Origin: Streptomyces fagopyri
Lineage (GTDB): Bacteria; Actinomycetota; Actinomycetes; Streptomycetales; Streptomycetaceae
Length of the DNA stretch: 64,000 nucleotides
NCBI RefSeq assembly: GCF_009498275.1
Contig: NZ_CP045643.1
Coordinates: 6,696,001 to 6,760,000, forward strand
Direction of reading: 5' to 3'
Of the stretch, positions 37,116 through 47,000 are shown piece after piece. A program made the translations under genes and the position numbers. How positions within the stretch are numbered: the first letter of the stretch is position 1; each line of letters begins with the position of its first letter. The notes below the pieces were generated by a model. It worked only from the letters and a program-made list of their open reading frames with translations, did no database searches and was not told the origin of the DNA.

Positions 37116-37217
37116 GTGAGTGGGAAACCCGAACGCACGGCGTGGCCGAGGGGCGGCGGCGCACCTCCGCGACGCGACCGCGGGTCGGGAAAGCGAACCC
37201 GCCGGGAGGGCCTGTGA
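37116..37217 (+). CDS. Candidate 33-aa leader frame coupled to ftsL
   Basis: The GTG at 37116 follows GGAGGGGGAG (37101-37110), the best ribosome binding site in the neighbourhood. The frame ends with TGA at 37215-37217, overlapping the ftsL GTG (GTGA). The product is Arg/Gly-rich (9 Arg). Its first residues, VSGKPE, echo the FtsL start VSRKPE, so the ftsL start region seems to have been duplicated. Third-position GC is not above background, so the peptide itself may be irrelevant and its translation may instead set FtsL levels. Confidence 0.45.
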   Translation: MSGKPERTAWPRGGGAPPRRDRGSGKRTRREGL

Positions 37218-37861
37218 GCAGGAAACCCGAACTCAAGGGCCGCGCCGCCCGGCTCGCCCGGCTCCTCCCCGCCGGCGCGGCCCACGCCGCCCGTACCCCC
37301 TTCGTCCTGCTCGTCGTGCTCCTGCTCGGCGGCGGACTCATCGGCCTGCTCGTGCTGAACTCCGCGCTGAGCGAGGGTTCCTTCCACCTCGACGACCTCC
37401 AGAAGGGCACCAAGTCCCTCACCGACGAGGAGCAGGCGCTCCAGCGGGACGTGGACGCCTACTCCGCGCCCGACGCCCTCCAGCGTCGCGCCCGTGAGCT
37501 GGGCATGGTCCCGGGCGGCGACCCCGCCTTCCTCGCCCCGGACGGCACCGTCAAGGGTGTCCCCGGAGCGGCCGCCCGGGATTCCTCCCTGCGGAACCCG
37601 GCGACGCGCCCGCCCGAGGTCCTCGGCTCCTCGCCGACCGCGAGCCGGACCCCGGCCACCGGTACTCCCGTCACCCCTGCCGCCGGCCCCTCCGCCACCG
37701 GCGCCCCGGCCACCGGCACCCCCGTCCCGGCCGTCACCACCCCGGCCGCCGGTACCCCCAGCGCCTCCGTCACGTCCCGCACACGGTCCCTCGCCTCCGT
37801 ACCCACCCCCACGCCCACCCCCACCCCGTCCACGCAGCGCTCCTCGACCCCCGGCAGGTGA
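37214..37861 (+). CDS. ftsL: Cell division protein FtsL
   Basis: A bitopic septal protein: a basic cytoplasmic N-terminus, one membrane helix (TPFVLLVVLLLGGGLIGLLVL, about 28-48, cited in part) and a short extracellular coiled segment with the DUF/septum-formation motif ELGMVPGGDPAFL. The last 90 residues are Pro/Thr/Ala/Ser-rich and disordered, longer than in most bacteria. The start is GTG 37214 with GGGAGGG upstream; it overlaps the stop of a short upstream frame, and its own stop overlaps the ftsI start (GTGA). Confidence 0.92.
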   Translation: MSRKPELKGRAARLARLLPAGAAHAARTPFVLLVVLLLGGGLIGLLVLNSALSEGSFHLDDLQKGTKSLTDEEQALQRDVDAYSAPDALQRRARELGMVPGGDPAFLAPDGTVKGVPGAAARDSSLRNPATRPPEVLGSSPTASRTPATGTPVTPAAGPSATGAPATGTPVPAVTTPAAGTPSASVTSRTRSLASVPTPTPTPTPSTQRSSTPGR

Positions 37862-39810
37862 CGGAAGTGTCCGACAGGGAACCGCCGCGCCGTCGTGTGC
37901 CCGGCCCCGCACGCCCCGGCGGCCAGCGCCGCCCGGGCCCCGGCGCCCGCCCCGCGCGCCGCCCCGGCGCACCCAGGCCCGGCGGCTCGCGCCCCCTGCG
38001 GCTCGGCAGTCCCCGGCCCCGGCTGCGCATGGTCAGCCTCGCCCTGACACTGGTGATGGCCGCCTTCGTCGTCCGGCTGCTCCAGGTGCAGGCCGTGGAC
38101 GCGAGCGCGTACGCCGCGAAGGCCGAACAGAACCGCTACGTCGGCCGCACCCTGGCCGCCACCCGCGGTGGGATCACGGACCGCAACGGTGTCGAGCTGG
38201 CCACGAGCGTGGACGCGTACGACATCACGGCCGACCCCACGATGTTCACCCGGGCGGCGACGAAGGTGTCGGACGCGCCCGAGCAGGCCGGGGCGCTGCT
38301 CGGGCCGATCCTCGACCAGAGCCCGGACACGGTCGCAAGGAAACTGCGGACGAAGAACACCCGCTACACGCTGCTCGCGCACCGCCGGACCCCGCAGGTC
38401 TGGAAGCAGATCAAGGACCTGAAGACCACGCTCGCGGCCAAGGCGGAGACCGACAGGAGCGCGGTCAACTTCCTCGCGGGCGTCCTCGCGGTCCCGGCGA
38501 GCAAGCGCGTCTACCCGAACGGCGATCTCGCCGCCGGGATACTGGGCTGGGTCAACGCCGACGGCAAGGGCGGCGGCGGTGTCGAGCAGCAGCTGAACAA
38601 GGAGCTCTCCGGCAAGGACGGCAAGATCCGCTACGCGCAGTCCGGCGGCCGTCAGGTGCCGACCGTGGGCTCCACCGAGACGCCCGCCGTGGCCGGCTCC
38701 GACGTCGAACTGACCATCGACCGCGACATCCAGTGGGCCGCGCAGAACGCCATCGCCGAACAGGTGAAGAAGTCCAAGGCGGACCGCGGGTACGTGATCG
38801 TGCAGGACACCCGTACCGGCGAGGTGCTGGCGATGGCCGACTCGCCCGGCTTCGACCCCAACGACCTCTCCCAGGCCAGTGCGGCGGCCCTCGGCAACGC
38901 GGCCCTCCAGGACGCGTACGAGCCCGGCTCCACCGCCAAGGTCATGTCGATGGCCGCGGTGCTGGAGGAGAACGTCGCCACGCCCGGCACGCACGTGGTC
39001 GTCCCCAACCGGCTGCACCGCGGCGACCGGCTCTTCCAGGACGACGTCGACCACGCGACCTGGAACCTGACGCTCAACGGCGTGCTCGCCAAGTCCAGCA
39101 ACATCGGCACCATCCTGGCCGCCGGACAGCTCGGCAAGACGCAGAAGGAGGCCAACAAGGTCCTCTACTCGTATCTGCGCAAGTTCGGCATCGGCGGCTA
39201 CACCGGACTCGACTTCCCCGGCGAGACGAGGGGCATCCTCGCGCCCGCCGACAAGTGGTCGACGTCGCAGCAGTACACGATTCCTTTCGGCCAGGGCGTC
39301 TCCATCAACGCGATGCAGGCGGCCTCCGTCTACTCGACGATCGCCAACGGCGGCGTTCGCGTGGAGCCGACGCTGGTGCGCGGCGCGAAGGGGCCCGACG
39401 GCCGCTTCGCTCCCGTCGCCCAGCCGAAGAGGACCAGGGTCGTGAGCGCGAAGACGGCGAAGACCCTCGCCCAGATGCTGGAGTCCGTCGTGGACGACGA
39501 GGAGGGCACCGGCGCCAAGGCGCGCATCCCCGGCTACCGGGTCGCGGGCAAGACGGGTACGGCCAACCGCGTGGATCCGGCCACCGGCAAGTACCACGGC
39601 TACACCTCGTCGTTCGCCGGCTTCGCCCCCGCCGACAAGCCCAGGATCACCGTCTACTGCGCGATCCAGAACGCCACCAGGGGCAGCTACTTCGGCGGTC
39701 AGATCTGCGGCCCCATCTACAAGCAGGTCATGGAGTTCGCGCTGAAGACCCTCCAGATCCCGCCCACCGGAGCCGGGGCCGCCAATCTCCCCGTCTCCTT
39801 CACCCCGTGA
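37858..39810 (+). CDS. ftsI: Septal peptidoglycan transpeptidase (PBP, FtsI)
   Basis: A class B penicillin-binding protein. A Pro/Arg-rich cytoplasmic tail of about 55 residues precedes the membrane anchor (SLALTLVMAAFVVRLLQV). The dimerisation domain (TRGGITDRNGVELA) follows, then the transpeptidase with GSTAK (Ser near 359), SSN (near 413) and KTGT (Lys near 565). 650 aa is normal. It crosslinks septal wall with FtsW. The GTG start overlaps the ftsL stop. Confidence 0.97.
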   Translation: MTEVSDREPPRRRVPGPARPGGQRRPGPGARPARRPGAPRPGGSRPLRLGSPRPRLRMVSLALTLVMAAFVVRLLQVQAVDASAYAAKAEQNRYVGRTLAATRGGITDRNGVELATSVDAYDITADPTMFTRAATKVSDAPEQAGALLGPILDQSPDTVARKLRTKNTRYTLLAHRRTPQVWKQIKDLKTTLAAKAETDRSAVNFLAGVLAVPASKRVYPNGDLAAGILGWVNADGKGGGGVEQQLNKELSGKDGKIRYAQSGGRQVPTVGSTETPAVAGSDVELTIDRDIQWAAQNAIAEQVKKSKADRGYVIVQDTRTGEVLAMADSPGFDPNDLSQASAAALGNAALQDAYEPGSTAKVMSMAAVLEENVATPGTHVVVPNRLHRGDRLFQDDVDHATWNLTLNGVLAKSSNIGTILAAGQLGKTQKEANKVLYSYLRKFGIGGYTGLDFPGETRGILAPADKWSTSQQYTIPFGQGVSINAMQAASVYSTIANGGVRVEPTLVRGAKGPDGRFAPVAQPKRTRVVSAKTAKTLAQMLESVVDDEEGTGAKARIPGYRVAGKTGTANRVDPATGKYHGYTSSFAGFAPADKPRITVYCAIQNATRGSYFGGQICGPIYKQVMEFALKTLQIPPTGAGAANLPVSFTP

Positions 39811-39886
39811 TCCACCCCGAGCCCGAGCCCGCCCCCGACCGCACACCCTGATCTGCCCGTACGCACAACGGACCAGGAACCACCTC

Positions 39887-41542
39887 GTGACAACGATCAC
39901 CCCGGATCCCCGCAACCAGGGCACCGCACGCCCCTCGCTTCGCTCCGGCGGGGGTGAGCCCGGTACGCTCACCGCCGTGCCACACGCTGATCAGTCCCAA
40001 ATCACCCAGAAGGGCGTTCCTGTGACATATCCGGGGCCGCCGCGACCGGTCCAGAACTCCGCAACACCCCTCGTGGAGCTCGCCGATCAGCTGGGTGCCA
40101 ACGCCCCGGCGTCGACCGCGGAGGTCACGGGCATCACCCATGACTCCCGCGCGGTGCGCCCCGGCGACCTCTACGCCGCGCTGCCCGGCGCCCGCGTGCA
40201 CGGCGCCGACTACGTGGGCCAGGCCGCCGGCCTGGGGGCGGTCGCCGTACTGACCGACCCGACCGGTGCCGAGCGGGCCGCGGCCACCGGCCTGCCTGTC
40301 CTCGTGGTCGACGACCCGCGCGGACGCATGGGCGGGCTCGCGGCCACGATCTACGGCCACCCCGGACGCGACCTGCTCCAGATCGGCATCACCGGAACCT
40401 CCGGCAAGACCACCACGGCGTATCTCGTCGAGGGCGGTCTGAAGACGGTCCGCTCCACCGGCCTGATCGGCACGGTGGAGATGCGCATCGGCGACGAGCG
40501 CATCAAGTCGGAGCGCACCACCCCCGAAGCGACCGATCTCCAGGCGCTGTTCGCGGTCATGCGCGAACGCGGCGTCGACGCGGTCGCGATGGAGGTTTCC
40601 AGCCACGCGCTGGTACTGGGCCGGGTCGACGGCTGCGTCTTCGACATCGCCGTCTTCAACAACCTCAGCCCGGAACACATGGAGTTCCACTCCGACATGG
40701 AGGACTACTTCCGGGCCAAGGCGCAACTGTTCACTCCGGAACGCAGCAAACTCGCCGTGATCAACCTCGACGACGCCTACGGGCGCCGACTGGCCGAGGA
40801 GACCACCGTCCCCGTCGTCACCTTCTCCGCGGAGGGCCACCCGGACGCCGACTGGCGGGCCGAGGAGGTCGAGGTCGGTCCGATGGACTCGGCCTTCGTC
40901 GCGGTCGGCCCCAAGGGCGAGCGGATCACCGCGAGATCGCCGCTCGCGGGCCCCTTCAACGTGGCGAACACCCTCGCCGCGATCGTCGCCCTCGCCGCCG
41001 CCGGACTCGACCCGCAGACCGCCGCCGACGGCGTCGCCGCCGTCCCGGGCGTCCCGGGCCGGCTGGAGCGCGTGGACGCGGGCCAGCCCTACCTCGCGGT
41101 CGTCGACTACGCCCACAAGACGGACGCCGTCGAGTCGGTGCTGCGCGCGCTGCGCAAGGTCACCGAGGGCCGGCTGCACGTCGTGCTCGGCTGCGGCGGC
41201 GACCGTGACACGACCAAGCGGATGCCGATGGGCGCGGCCGTGGCACGGCTCGCCGACACCGCCGTACTGACATCGGACAACCCCCGCTCCGAGGACCCCC
41301 TCGCGATCCTCGCGGCGATGCTCGCGGGCGCCGCCGAGGTGCCGGCGCACGAGCGCGGCGAGGTCCAGGTCTTCGAGGACCGGGCCGCCGCCATCGCCGC
41401 CGCCGTCGCCCGGGCCCGGCCCGGTGACACCGTGCTGGTCGCCGGCAAGGGCCACGAGCAGGGCCAGGACATCGCCGGGGTGGTGCGTCCCTTCGACGAC
41501 CGCCAGGTGCTTCGCGAAGCTATCCAGAAGACCCAGGGATGA
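39887..41542 (+). CDS. murE: UDP-MurNAc-tripeptide synthetase
   Basis: Adds diaminopimelate to UDP-MurNAc-L-Ala-D-Glu. ATP motif GITGTSGKTTTAYL (about 168-181), TTPEATDLQALF, EVSSHALVLGR and the DAP-recognition motif DNPRSEDP (about 466) are clear. The DNPR motif indicates DAP rather than lysine as the substrate, as expected for the LL-DAP wall of Streptomyces. The start is uncertain: GTG 39887 (AGGAA upstream) adds 45 residues not in the family core, whereas GTG 40022 (GAAGGG upstream) gives 506 aa, closer to the usual length. A separate promoter may lie in between. Confidence 0.95.
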   Translation: MTTITPDPRNQGTARPSLRSGGGEPGTLTAVPHADQSQITQKGVPVTYPGPPRPVQNSATPLVELADQLGANAPASTAEVTGITHDSRAVRPGDLYAALPGARVHGADYVGQAAGLGAVAVLTDPTGAERAAATGLPVLVVDDPRGRMGGLAATIYGHPGRDLLQIGITGTSGKTTTAYLVEGGLKTVRSTGLIGTVEMRIGDERIKSERTTPEATDLQALFAVMRERGVDAVAMEVSSHALVLGRVDGCVFDIAVFNNLSPEHMEFHSDMEDYFRAKAQLFTPERSKLAVINLDDAYGRRLAEETTVPVVTFSAEGHPDADWRAEEVEVGPMDSAFVAVGPKGERITARSPLAGPFNVANTLAAIVALAAAGLDPQTAADGVAAVPGVPGRLERVDAGQPYLAVVDYAHKTDAVESVLRALRKVTEGRLHVVLGCGGDRDTTKRMPMGAAVARLADTAVLTSDNPRSEDPLAILAAMLAGAAEVPAHERGEVQVFEDRAAAIAAAVARARPGDTVLVAGKGHEQGQDIAGVVRPFDDRQVLREAIQKTQG

Positions 41543-41546
41543 ACTT

Positions 41547-42953
41547 GTGATCGCCCTCTCTCTCGCCGAGATCGCAGCAGTCGTCGGCGGGCAGACGCAC
41601 GACATACCGGATCCGGCGCCACAGGTCACCGGACCGGTCGTCAGAGACTCCCGTGAAGTGGAGCCAGGCAGCCTCTTCGTCGCCTTCGCCGGCGAGCGCG
41701 TGGACGGCCACGACTTCGCCCGGGCGGTGGTCGACGCGGGCGCGGCCGCCGTACTGGCCTCCCGGCCGGTCGGCGTGCCCGCCATCGTGGTCGACGACGT
41801 GCAGAAGGCCCTCGGCGCCCTCGCCCGGCACGTCGTCGAACGGCTCGGCGTGACCCTCGTGGCCCTCACCGGCTCCGCGGGCAAGACCAGCACCAAGGAC
41901 CTGATCGCCCAGGTGCTGCGGAGCAAGGCGCCGACCGTCTTCACGCCCGGTTCGCTCAACAACGAGATCGGACTGCCGCTGACCGCGCTGACCGCCACCG
42001 AGGAGACGAAGTACCTCGTGCTGGAGATGGGCGCCCGCGGCATCGGCCACATCCGCTACCTCACGGATCTCACCCCGCCGAAGATCGGTCTCGTCCTCAA
42101 CGTCGGCACCGCCCACATCGGCGAGTTCGGCGGCCGCGAACAGATTGCACAGGCGAAGGGCGAGCTCGTCGAGAGCCTCCCCGAGGACGGCACCGCGGTC
42201 CTCAACGCCGACGACCCCCTCGTACGCGCCATGGCGTCCCGGACGAAGGCGCGGGTGGTGCTTTTCGGAGAGTCCGGCGAAGCGGACGTACGCGCCGAGA
42301 ACGTGCGTCTCACGGACCTCGGACAGCCCGCGTTCAGGCTTCACACACCCTCCGGGTGCGGTGATGTGACCATGCGCCTGTACGGTGAGCACCACGTGTC
42401 GAACGCGCTCGCCGCGGCCGCCGTCGCCCATGAGCTGGGCATGTCCGCAGACGAGATCGCCCGCGCGCTCTCCGAGGCGGGCTCCCTCTCCCGCTGGCGG
42501 ATGGAGGTCACCGAGCGCCCGGACGGCGTGACGGTCGTCAACGACGCCTACAACGCGAACCCCGAGTCCATGCGAGCCGCCCTGCGCGCGCTCGTGGCGA
42601 TGGGAAGGGGACGTCGTACGTGGGCGGTGCTCGGTCAGATGGCCGAGCTCGGGGACGAGGCTCTCGCCGAGCACGACGCGATCGGGCGGCTAGCCGTCCG
42701 ACTCAACGTCAGCAAGCTCGTCGCGGTCGGGGGCAGGGAAGCGTCCTGGCTCCAACTGGGCGCATATAACGAGGGTTCGTGGGGTGAGGAGTCGGTGCAC
42801 GTGTCCGACGCACAGGCGGCTGTCGACCTGCTGCGCAGCGAGTTGCGCCCGGGGGACGTCGTGCTCGTGAAGGCGTCCCGGTCGGTCGGGCTCGAACGGG
42901 TGGCGCAGGCGCTGCTCGACGGCGGTGCCGAGGGTGAGGTTGCTGCCCGATGA
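41547..42953 (+). CDS. murF: UDP-MurNAc-tripeptide--D-alanyl-D-alanine ligase
   Basis: Completes the pentapeptide of the wall precursor. ATP loop [17 protein letters not shown] (about 109-125), [24 protein letters not shown] and [15 protein letters not shown] are the MurF signatures. The GTG at 41547 is 4 nt after the murE stop, with AGGGA upstream. 468 aa, normal. Confidence 0.97.
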   Translation: MIALSLAEIAAVVGGQTHDIPDPAPQVTGPVVRDSREVEPGSLFVAFAGERVDGHDFARAVVDAGAAAVLASRPVGVPAIVVDDVQKALGALARHVVERLGVTLVALTGSAGKTSTKDLIAQVLRSKAPTVFTPGSLNNEIGLPLTALTATEETKYLVLEMGARGIGHIRYLTDLTPPKIGLVLNVGTAHIGEFGGREQIAQAKGELVESLPEDGTAVLNADDPLVRAMASRTKARVVLFGESGEADVRAENVRLTDLGQPAFRLHTPSGCGDVTMRLYGEHHVSNALAAAAVAHELGMSADEIARALSEAGSLSRWRMEVTERPDGVTVVNDAYNANPESMRAALRALVAMGRGRRTWAVLGQMAELGDEALAEHDAIGRLAVRLNVSKLVAVGGREASWLQLGAYNEGSWGEESVHVSDAQAAVDLLRSELRPGDVVLVKASRSVGLERVAQALLDGGAEGEVAAR

Positions 42954-44023
42954 TGAAGCAGATCCTGTTCGCAGGAGTCATTGGTCTGTTCCTCACCCTG
43001 GTCGGCACGCCGCTGCTGATCAAACTGCTGGCCCGCAAGGGCTACGGGCAGTACATCCGTGACGACGGGCCGAAGGAGCACCACAGCAAGCGCGGTACGC
43101 CGACGATGGGTGGTATCGCCTTCATCCTGGCGACGATCGCCGCGTACTTCCTGTCCAAGATCATCACGGGATACCCGCCCACCTTCTCCGGTCTGCTGGT
43201 GCTCGGCCTGATGGCGGGCATGGGCCTGGTCGGCTTCCTCGACGACTACATCAAGATCGTCAAGCGGCGTTCGCTCGGCCTGCGGGCCAAGGCGAAGATG
43301 GCCGGACAGCTGATCGTCGGCATCTCCTTCGCGGTGCTCGCGCTCCAGTTCTCCGACAACCGCGGCAACACCCCGGCCTCCACCAAGCTCTCCTTCGTCC
43401 AGGACTTCGGCTGGACCATCGGACCGGTGCTGTTCGTGGTCTGGGCGCTGTTCATGATCCTGGCGATGTCGAACGGCGTGAACCTCACGGACGGTCTGGA
43501 CGGCCTCGCCACCGGCGCCTCCGTCCTGGTCTTCGGCGCCTACACGTTCATCGGTGTCTGGCAGTTCCAGGAGTCCTGCGCCAACACGCAGACCCTCACC
43601 AACCCGGCCGCCTGCTACGAGGTACGAGATCCACTGGACCTCGCGATCGTCGCCTCCGCGCTGATGGGCGCCTGCCTCGGCTTCCTGTGGTGGAACACCT
43701 CACCCGCCAAGATCTTCATGGGTGACACCGGTTCGCTGGCCCTCGGCGGCGCGCTGGCCGGTCTGGCGATCTGCTCCCGCACCGAGCTGCTGCTCGCGCT
43801 GCTCGGCGGCCTCTTCGTCCTGATCACCATGTCCGTGGTCATCCAGGTCGGTTCGTTCCGGCTCACCGGCAAACGCGTCTTCCGGATGGCACCGCTCCAG
43901 CACCACTTCGAACTCAAGGGCTGGTCCGAGGTCCTGGTCGTGGTCCGGTTCTGGATCATCCAGGGCATCTGCGTGATCGTCGGTCTCGGCATCTTCTACG
44001 CGGGATGGGCGGCCGAGAAGTGA
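42950..44023 (+). CDS. mraY: Phospho-MurNAc-pentapeptide transferase
   Basis: Ten-helix membrane enzyme that forms lipid I on undecaprenyl phosphate. [11 protein letters not shown], the catalytic [45 protein letters not shown] and the His-rich [15 protein letters not shown] are all intact. The ATG overlaps the murF stop (ATGA); a second ATG follows immediately. 357 aa. Confidence 0.98.
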   Translation: MMKQILFAGVIGLFLTLVGTPLLIKLLARKGYGQYIRDDGPKEHHSKRGTPTMGGIAFILATIAAYFLSKIITGYPPTFSGLLVLGLMAGMGLVGFLDDYIKIVKRRSLGLRAKAKMAGQLIVGISFAVLALQFSDNRGNTPASTKLSFVQDFGWTIGPVLFVVWALFMILAMSNGVNLTDGLDGLATGASVLVFGAYTFIGVWQFQESCANTQTLTNPAACYEVRDPLDLAIVASALMGACLGFLWWNTSPAKIFMGDTGSLALGGALAGLAICSRTELLLALLGGLFVLITMSVVIQVGSFRLTGKRVFRMAPLQHHFELKGWSEVLVVVRFWIIQGICVIVGLGIFYAGWAAEK

Positions 44024-45447
44024 CCTCCCCGGAGTTCCAGGGCAAGCGCGTCACCGTCGCCGGGCTCGGGGTCTCCGGCATCCCGGCGGCGCGGGTCCTG
44101 CACGGGCTCGGCGCCGTCGTCACGGTCGTCAACGACGGCGACGACGAGCGCTCCCGCGCGCAGGCCGGAGAACTTCAGGCGCTCGGCGTCACCGTGCGCC
44201 TCGGCGACGGCGACACCCTGCCCGGGGGCACCGAACTCATCGTCACCGCACCCGGCTGGAAGCCGGACAAGCCGCTGTTCGCCGCGGCCGCCGAGGCGGG
44301 CGTCCCGGTCTGGGGCGACGTCGAGCTGGCCTGGCGCCTGCGCGAGCTGGACGGCAGGAAGGCCGCACCCTGGCTCGCCGTCACGGGCACCAACGGCAAG
44401 ACCACGACCGTGCAGATGCTCGCCTCGATCCTGAAGGCGGCGGGGCTGCGCACGGCCGCCGTCGGCAACATCGGGGTCTCCCTGCTGGACGCGGTGCTGG
44501 GCGAGGAGACGTACGACGTCCTGGCGGTGGAGCTGTCCAGCTACCAACTGCACTGGGCACCCTCGCCGCGCGCCCACTCCGCGGTCGTGCTGAACCTCGC
44601 GCCCGACCATCTCGACTGGCACGGCTCCATGGAGGCGTACGCCGCCGACAAGGGCCGTGTCTACGAGGGCAATCGGGTCGCCTGCGTCTACAACGTCGCC
44701 GACAAGGCCACCGAGGACCTGGTGCGCGAGGCGGACGTGGAGGAGGGCTGCCGGGCCGTCGGCTTCACCCTCGGCACCCCCGGGCCCTCCCAACTCGGCG
44801 TCGTGGACGGCATCCTGGTCGACCGCGCCTTCGTCGAGAACCGGCAGAAGAACGCCCAGGAGCTCGCCGAGGTCTCCGACGTGCACCCGTCGGCCCCCCA
44901 CAACATCGCCAACGCCCTTGCGGCGGCGGCCCTCGCGCGCGCCTTCGGCGTCCCCGCCGGCGCCGTACGCGACGGTCTGCGGGCCTTCACCCCGGACGCG
45001 CACCGCATCGCGCACGTGGCCGACGTGGACGGCGTCGCCTACGTCGACGACTCCAAGGCGACCAACACCCACGCGGCGGAAGCCTCCTTGGCGGCCTACG
45101 AGTCGATCGTGTGGATCGCCGGCGGCCTCGCCAAGGGAGCGACCTTCGACGAACTGGTCGCCAAGTCGGCACAGCGGCTTCGGGGGGTCGTGCTGATCGG
45201 CGCCGACCGCGCGCTGATCCGTGAAGCCCTCACGCGACACGCCCCGGAAGTACCCGTCGTCGACCTCGCCCGCACGGACACTGGGGCGATGCTCGCGGCG
45301 GTTCAGGAGGCCGCACGGCTCGCCGGACCGGGAGACACCGTCCTGCTGGCGCCGGCCTGTGCGTCCATGGACATGTTCGCCAACTACAACAAACGCGGTG
45401 ACGCTTTCGCGGAGGCGGTTCGCGAACTCGGCACCGCGAGCGCCTGA
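44020..45447 (+). CDS. murD: UDP-MurNAc-L-alanine--D-glutamate ligase
   Basis: Adds D-glutamate to UDP-MurNAc-L-Ala. [17 protein letters not shown] at the start, the ATP loop [14 protein letters not shown] (about 122-135), [22 protein letters not shown] and [17 protein letters not shown] are characteristic. I chose GTG 44020, which overlaps the mraY stop (GTGA); ATG 44005 would add five residues. 475 aa. Confidence 0.96.
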   Translation: MTSPEFQGKRVTVAGLGVSGIPAARVLHGLGAVVTVVNDGDDERSRAQAGELQALGVTVRLGDGDTLPGGTELIVTAPGWKPDKPLFAAAAEAGVPVWGDVELAWRLRELDGRKAAPWLAVTGTNGKTTTVQMLASILKAAGLRTAAVGNIGVSLLDAVLGEETYDVLAVELSSYQLHWAPSPRAHSAVVLNLAPDHLDWHGSMEAYAADKGRVYEGNRVACVYNVADKATEDLVREADVEEGCRAVGFTLGTPGPSQLGVVDGILVDRAFVENRQKNAQELAEVSDVHPSAPHNIANALAAAALARAFGVPAGAVRDGLRAFTPDAHRIAHVADVDGVAYVDDSKATNTHAAEASLAAYESIVWIAGGLAKGATFDELVAKSAQRLRGVVLIGADRALIREALTRHAPEVPVVDLARTDTGAMLAAVQEAARLAGPGDTVLLAPACASMDMFANYNKRGDAFAEAVRELGTASA

Positions 45448-45487
45448 CGGCGGGACCCAGGCGCCCCGGGACCCTTGGGAGGGACGC

Positions 45488-45643
45488 GTGACGCCATTGC
45501 GGTCGGGGCTCGACAGGCGGCTTCCGGCGGGCCGTACGGCGCTGAGCCGCCGTACCCCCGCCGCCGTGCCCGCACGGCCCGGCAGGACCACCACGGGGGC
45601 GCCCCTGCGCGCCCCGGCCAAGGGAGCCGGCGATGGCCGGTAG
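45488..45643 (+). CDS. Candidate 51-aa frame coupled to ftsW
   Basis: The GTG at 45488 has GGGAGGG 4 nt upstream (45477-45483). The frame ends at TAG 45641-45643, inside the first codons of ftsW (ATG 45633). The product is Arg/Pro/Ala-rich and basic. Third positions are G or C in most codons (44 of 51 by my count), which is above the genomic average and compatible with real coding. It fills nearly the whole 185-bp gap between murD and ftsW. No family recognised; it may be a translation-coupling leader or an unannotated small protein. Confidence 0.5.
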   Translation: MTPLRSGLDRRLPAGRTALSRRTPAAVPARPGRTTTGAPLRAPAKGAGDGR

Positions 45644-46994
45644 CCGTACGGGCCGCCCCCCCGTCCAGCGCGCCCCCCGGCGCCCCGCCTCGGCGCGACC
45701 CGCGCGCGACAATCCCGTGGGCCGCCTCGTCACGCGGGCGCGCAAGGCCTGGGACCGGCCGCTGACCGCCTACTACCTGATCCTCGGCAGCAGCCTGCTG
45801 ATCACCGTACTGGGCCTCGTGATGGTCTACTCGGCGTCGATGATCACGGCACTGCAGCTGTCGCTGCCCGGATCGTTCTTCTTCCGCAAACAGTTTCTCG
45901 CCGCCTCCATCGGCGCCGTGCTGCTCCTGGTGGCCATGCGGGTGCCGGTGAAACTGCACCGGGCGCTGGCCTATCCGATCCTGGCGGGCGCGGTCTTCCT
46001 GATGATCCTCGTGCAGGTGCCGGGGATAGGGATGTCGGTCAACGGCAACCAGAACTGGATCTCCCTGGGCGGCTCGTTCCAGATCCAGCCCAGTGAGTTC
46101 GGCAAGCTCGCGCTCGTGCTGTGGGGCGCCGACCTGCTCGCCCGCAAACAGGACAAGGCGATGCTGGCGCAGTGGAAGCACATGCTGGTGCCGCTCGTCC
46201 CGGTCGCCTTCATGCTGCTCGGGCTGATCATGCTCGGCGGCGACATGGGCACGGCGATCATCCTCACCGCCATCCTCTTCGGGCTGCTGTGGCTGGCCGG
46301 AGCGCCCACTCGGCTGTTCGCGGGAGTCCTGGCCGTCGCGCTGACGATCGGCTTCGTCCTCATCAAGACCAGCCCCAACCGCATGTCCAGGCTGGCCTGC
46401 ATCGGCGCCACCGAGCCCGGCCCGAACGACACCTGCTGGCAGGCCGTGCACGGCATCTACGCCCTCGCCTCCGGCGGCCTGTTCGGATCCGGCCTCGGCG
46501 CCAGCGTGGAAAAATGGGGCCAACTGCCCGAAGCGCACACGGACTTCATCTTCGCCATCACCGGGGAGGAACTGGGCCTCGCGGGAACACTGTCGGTACT
46601 CGCCCTCTTCGCGGCTCTAGGCTATGCGGGTATCCGCGTGGCCGGACGCACGGAGGACCCCTTCGTCAGGTATGCCGCGGGAGGCGTGACCACCTGGATC
46701 ACGGCCCAGGCCGTGATCAACATCGGTGCGGTGCTCGGTCTGCTGCCGATCGCCGGCGTCCCGCTCCCGCTGTTCTCCTACGGGGGTTCCGCCCTGCTGC
46801 CGACCATGTTCGCCGTCGGACTGCTGATCGCCTTCGCGCGGGACGAGCCCGGCGCGCGGGCGGCGCTCGCGATGCGGCAACCCCGCTTTGGCAGAAAGCG
46901 TACTGCGGTGAGAGGCTCCGCTGGGGCCGCGGGGCCTCGGAGATGGAACACGATGCGACGGCGCGCCGCGGCGCGTTCGTCCGGAGAGCGGTGA
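45633..46994 (+). CDS. ftsW: Septal peptidoglycan polymerase FtsW (SEDS)
   Basis: Ten-helix SEDS glycosyltransferase that polymerises lipid II with FtsI. LVMVYSASMITAL, KLHRALAYPIL, PSEFGKLALVLWGADLLARK, GGDMGTAIILTAI, the catalytic-Asp region around EKWGQLPEAHTDFIFAITGEELGL, and PLPLFSYGGSALLPTM are typical. The cytoplasmic N-terminus is Arg/Pro-rich. ATG 45633 has AAGGGAG upstream. 453 aa. Confidence 0.96.
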   Translation: MAGSRTGRPPVQRAPRRPASARPARDNPVGRLVTRARKAWDRPLTAYYLILGSSLLITVLGLVMVYSASMITALQLSLPGSFFFRKQFLAASIGAVLLLVAMRVPVKLHRALAYPILAGAVFLMILVQVPGIGMSVNGNQNWISLGGSFQIQPSEFGKLALVLWGADLLARKQDKAMLAQWKHMLVPLVPVAFMLLGLIMLGGDMGTAIILTAILFGLLWLAGAPTRLFAGVLAVALTIGFVLIKTSPNRMSRLACIGATEPGPNDTCWQAVHGIYALASGGLFGSGLGASVEKWGQLPEAHTDFIFAITGEELGLAGTLSVLALFAALGYAGIRVAGRTEDPFVRYAAGGVTTWITAQAVINIGAVLGLLPIAGVPLPLFSYGGSALLPTMFAVGLLIAFARDEPGARAALAMRQPRFGRKRTAVRGSAGAAGPRRWNTMRRRAAARSSGER

Positions 46995-47000
46995 ATTTCG

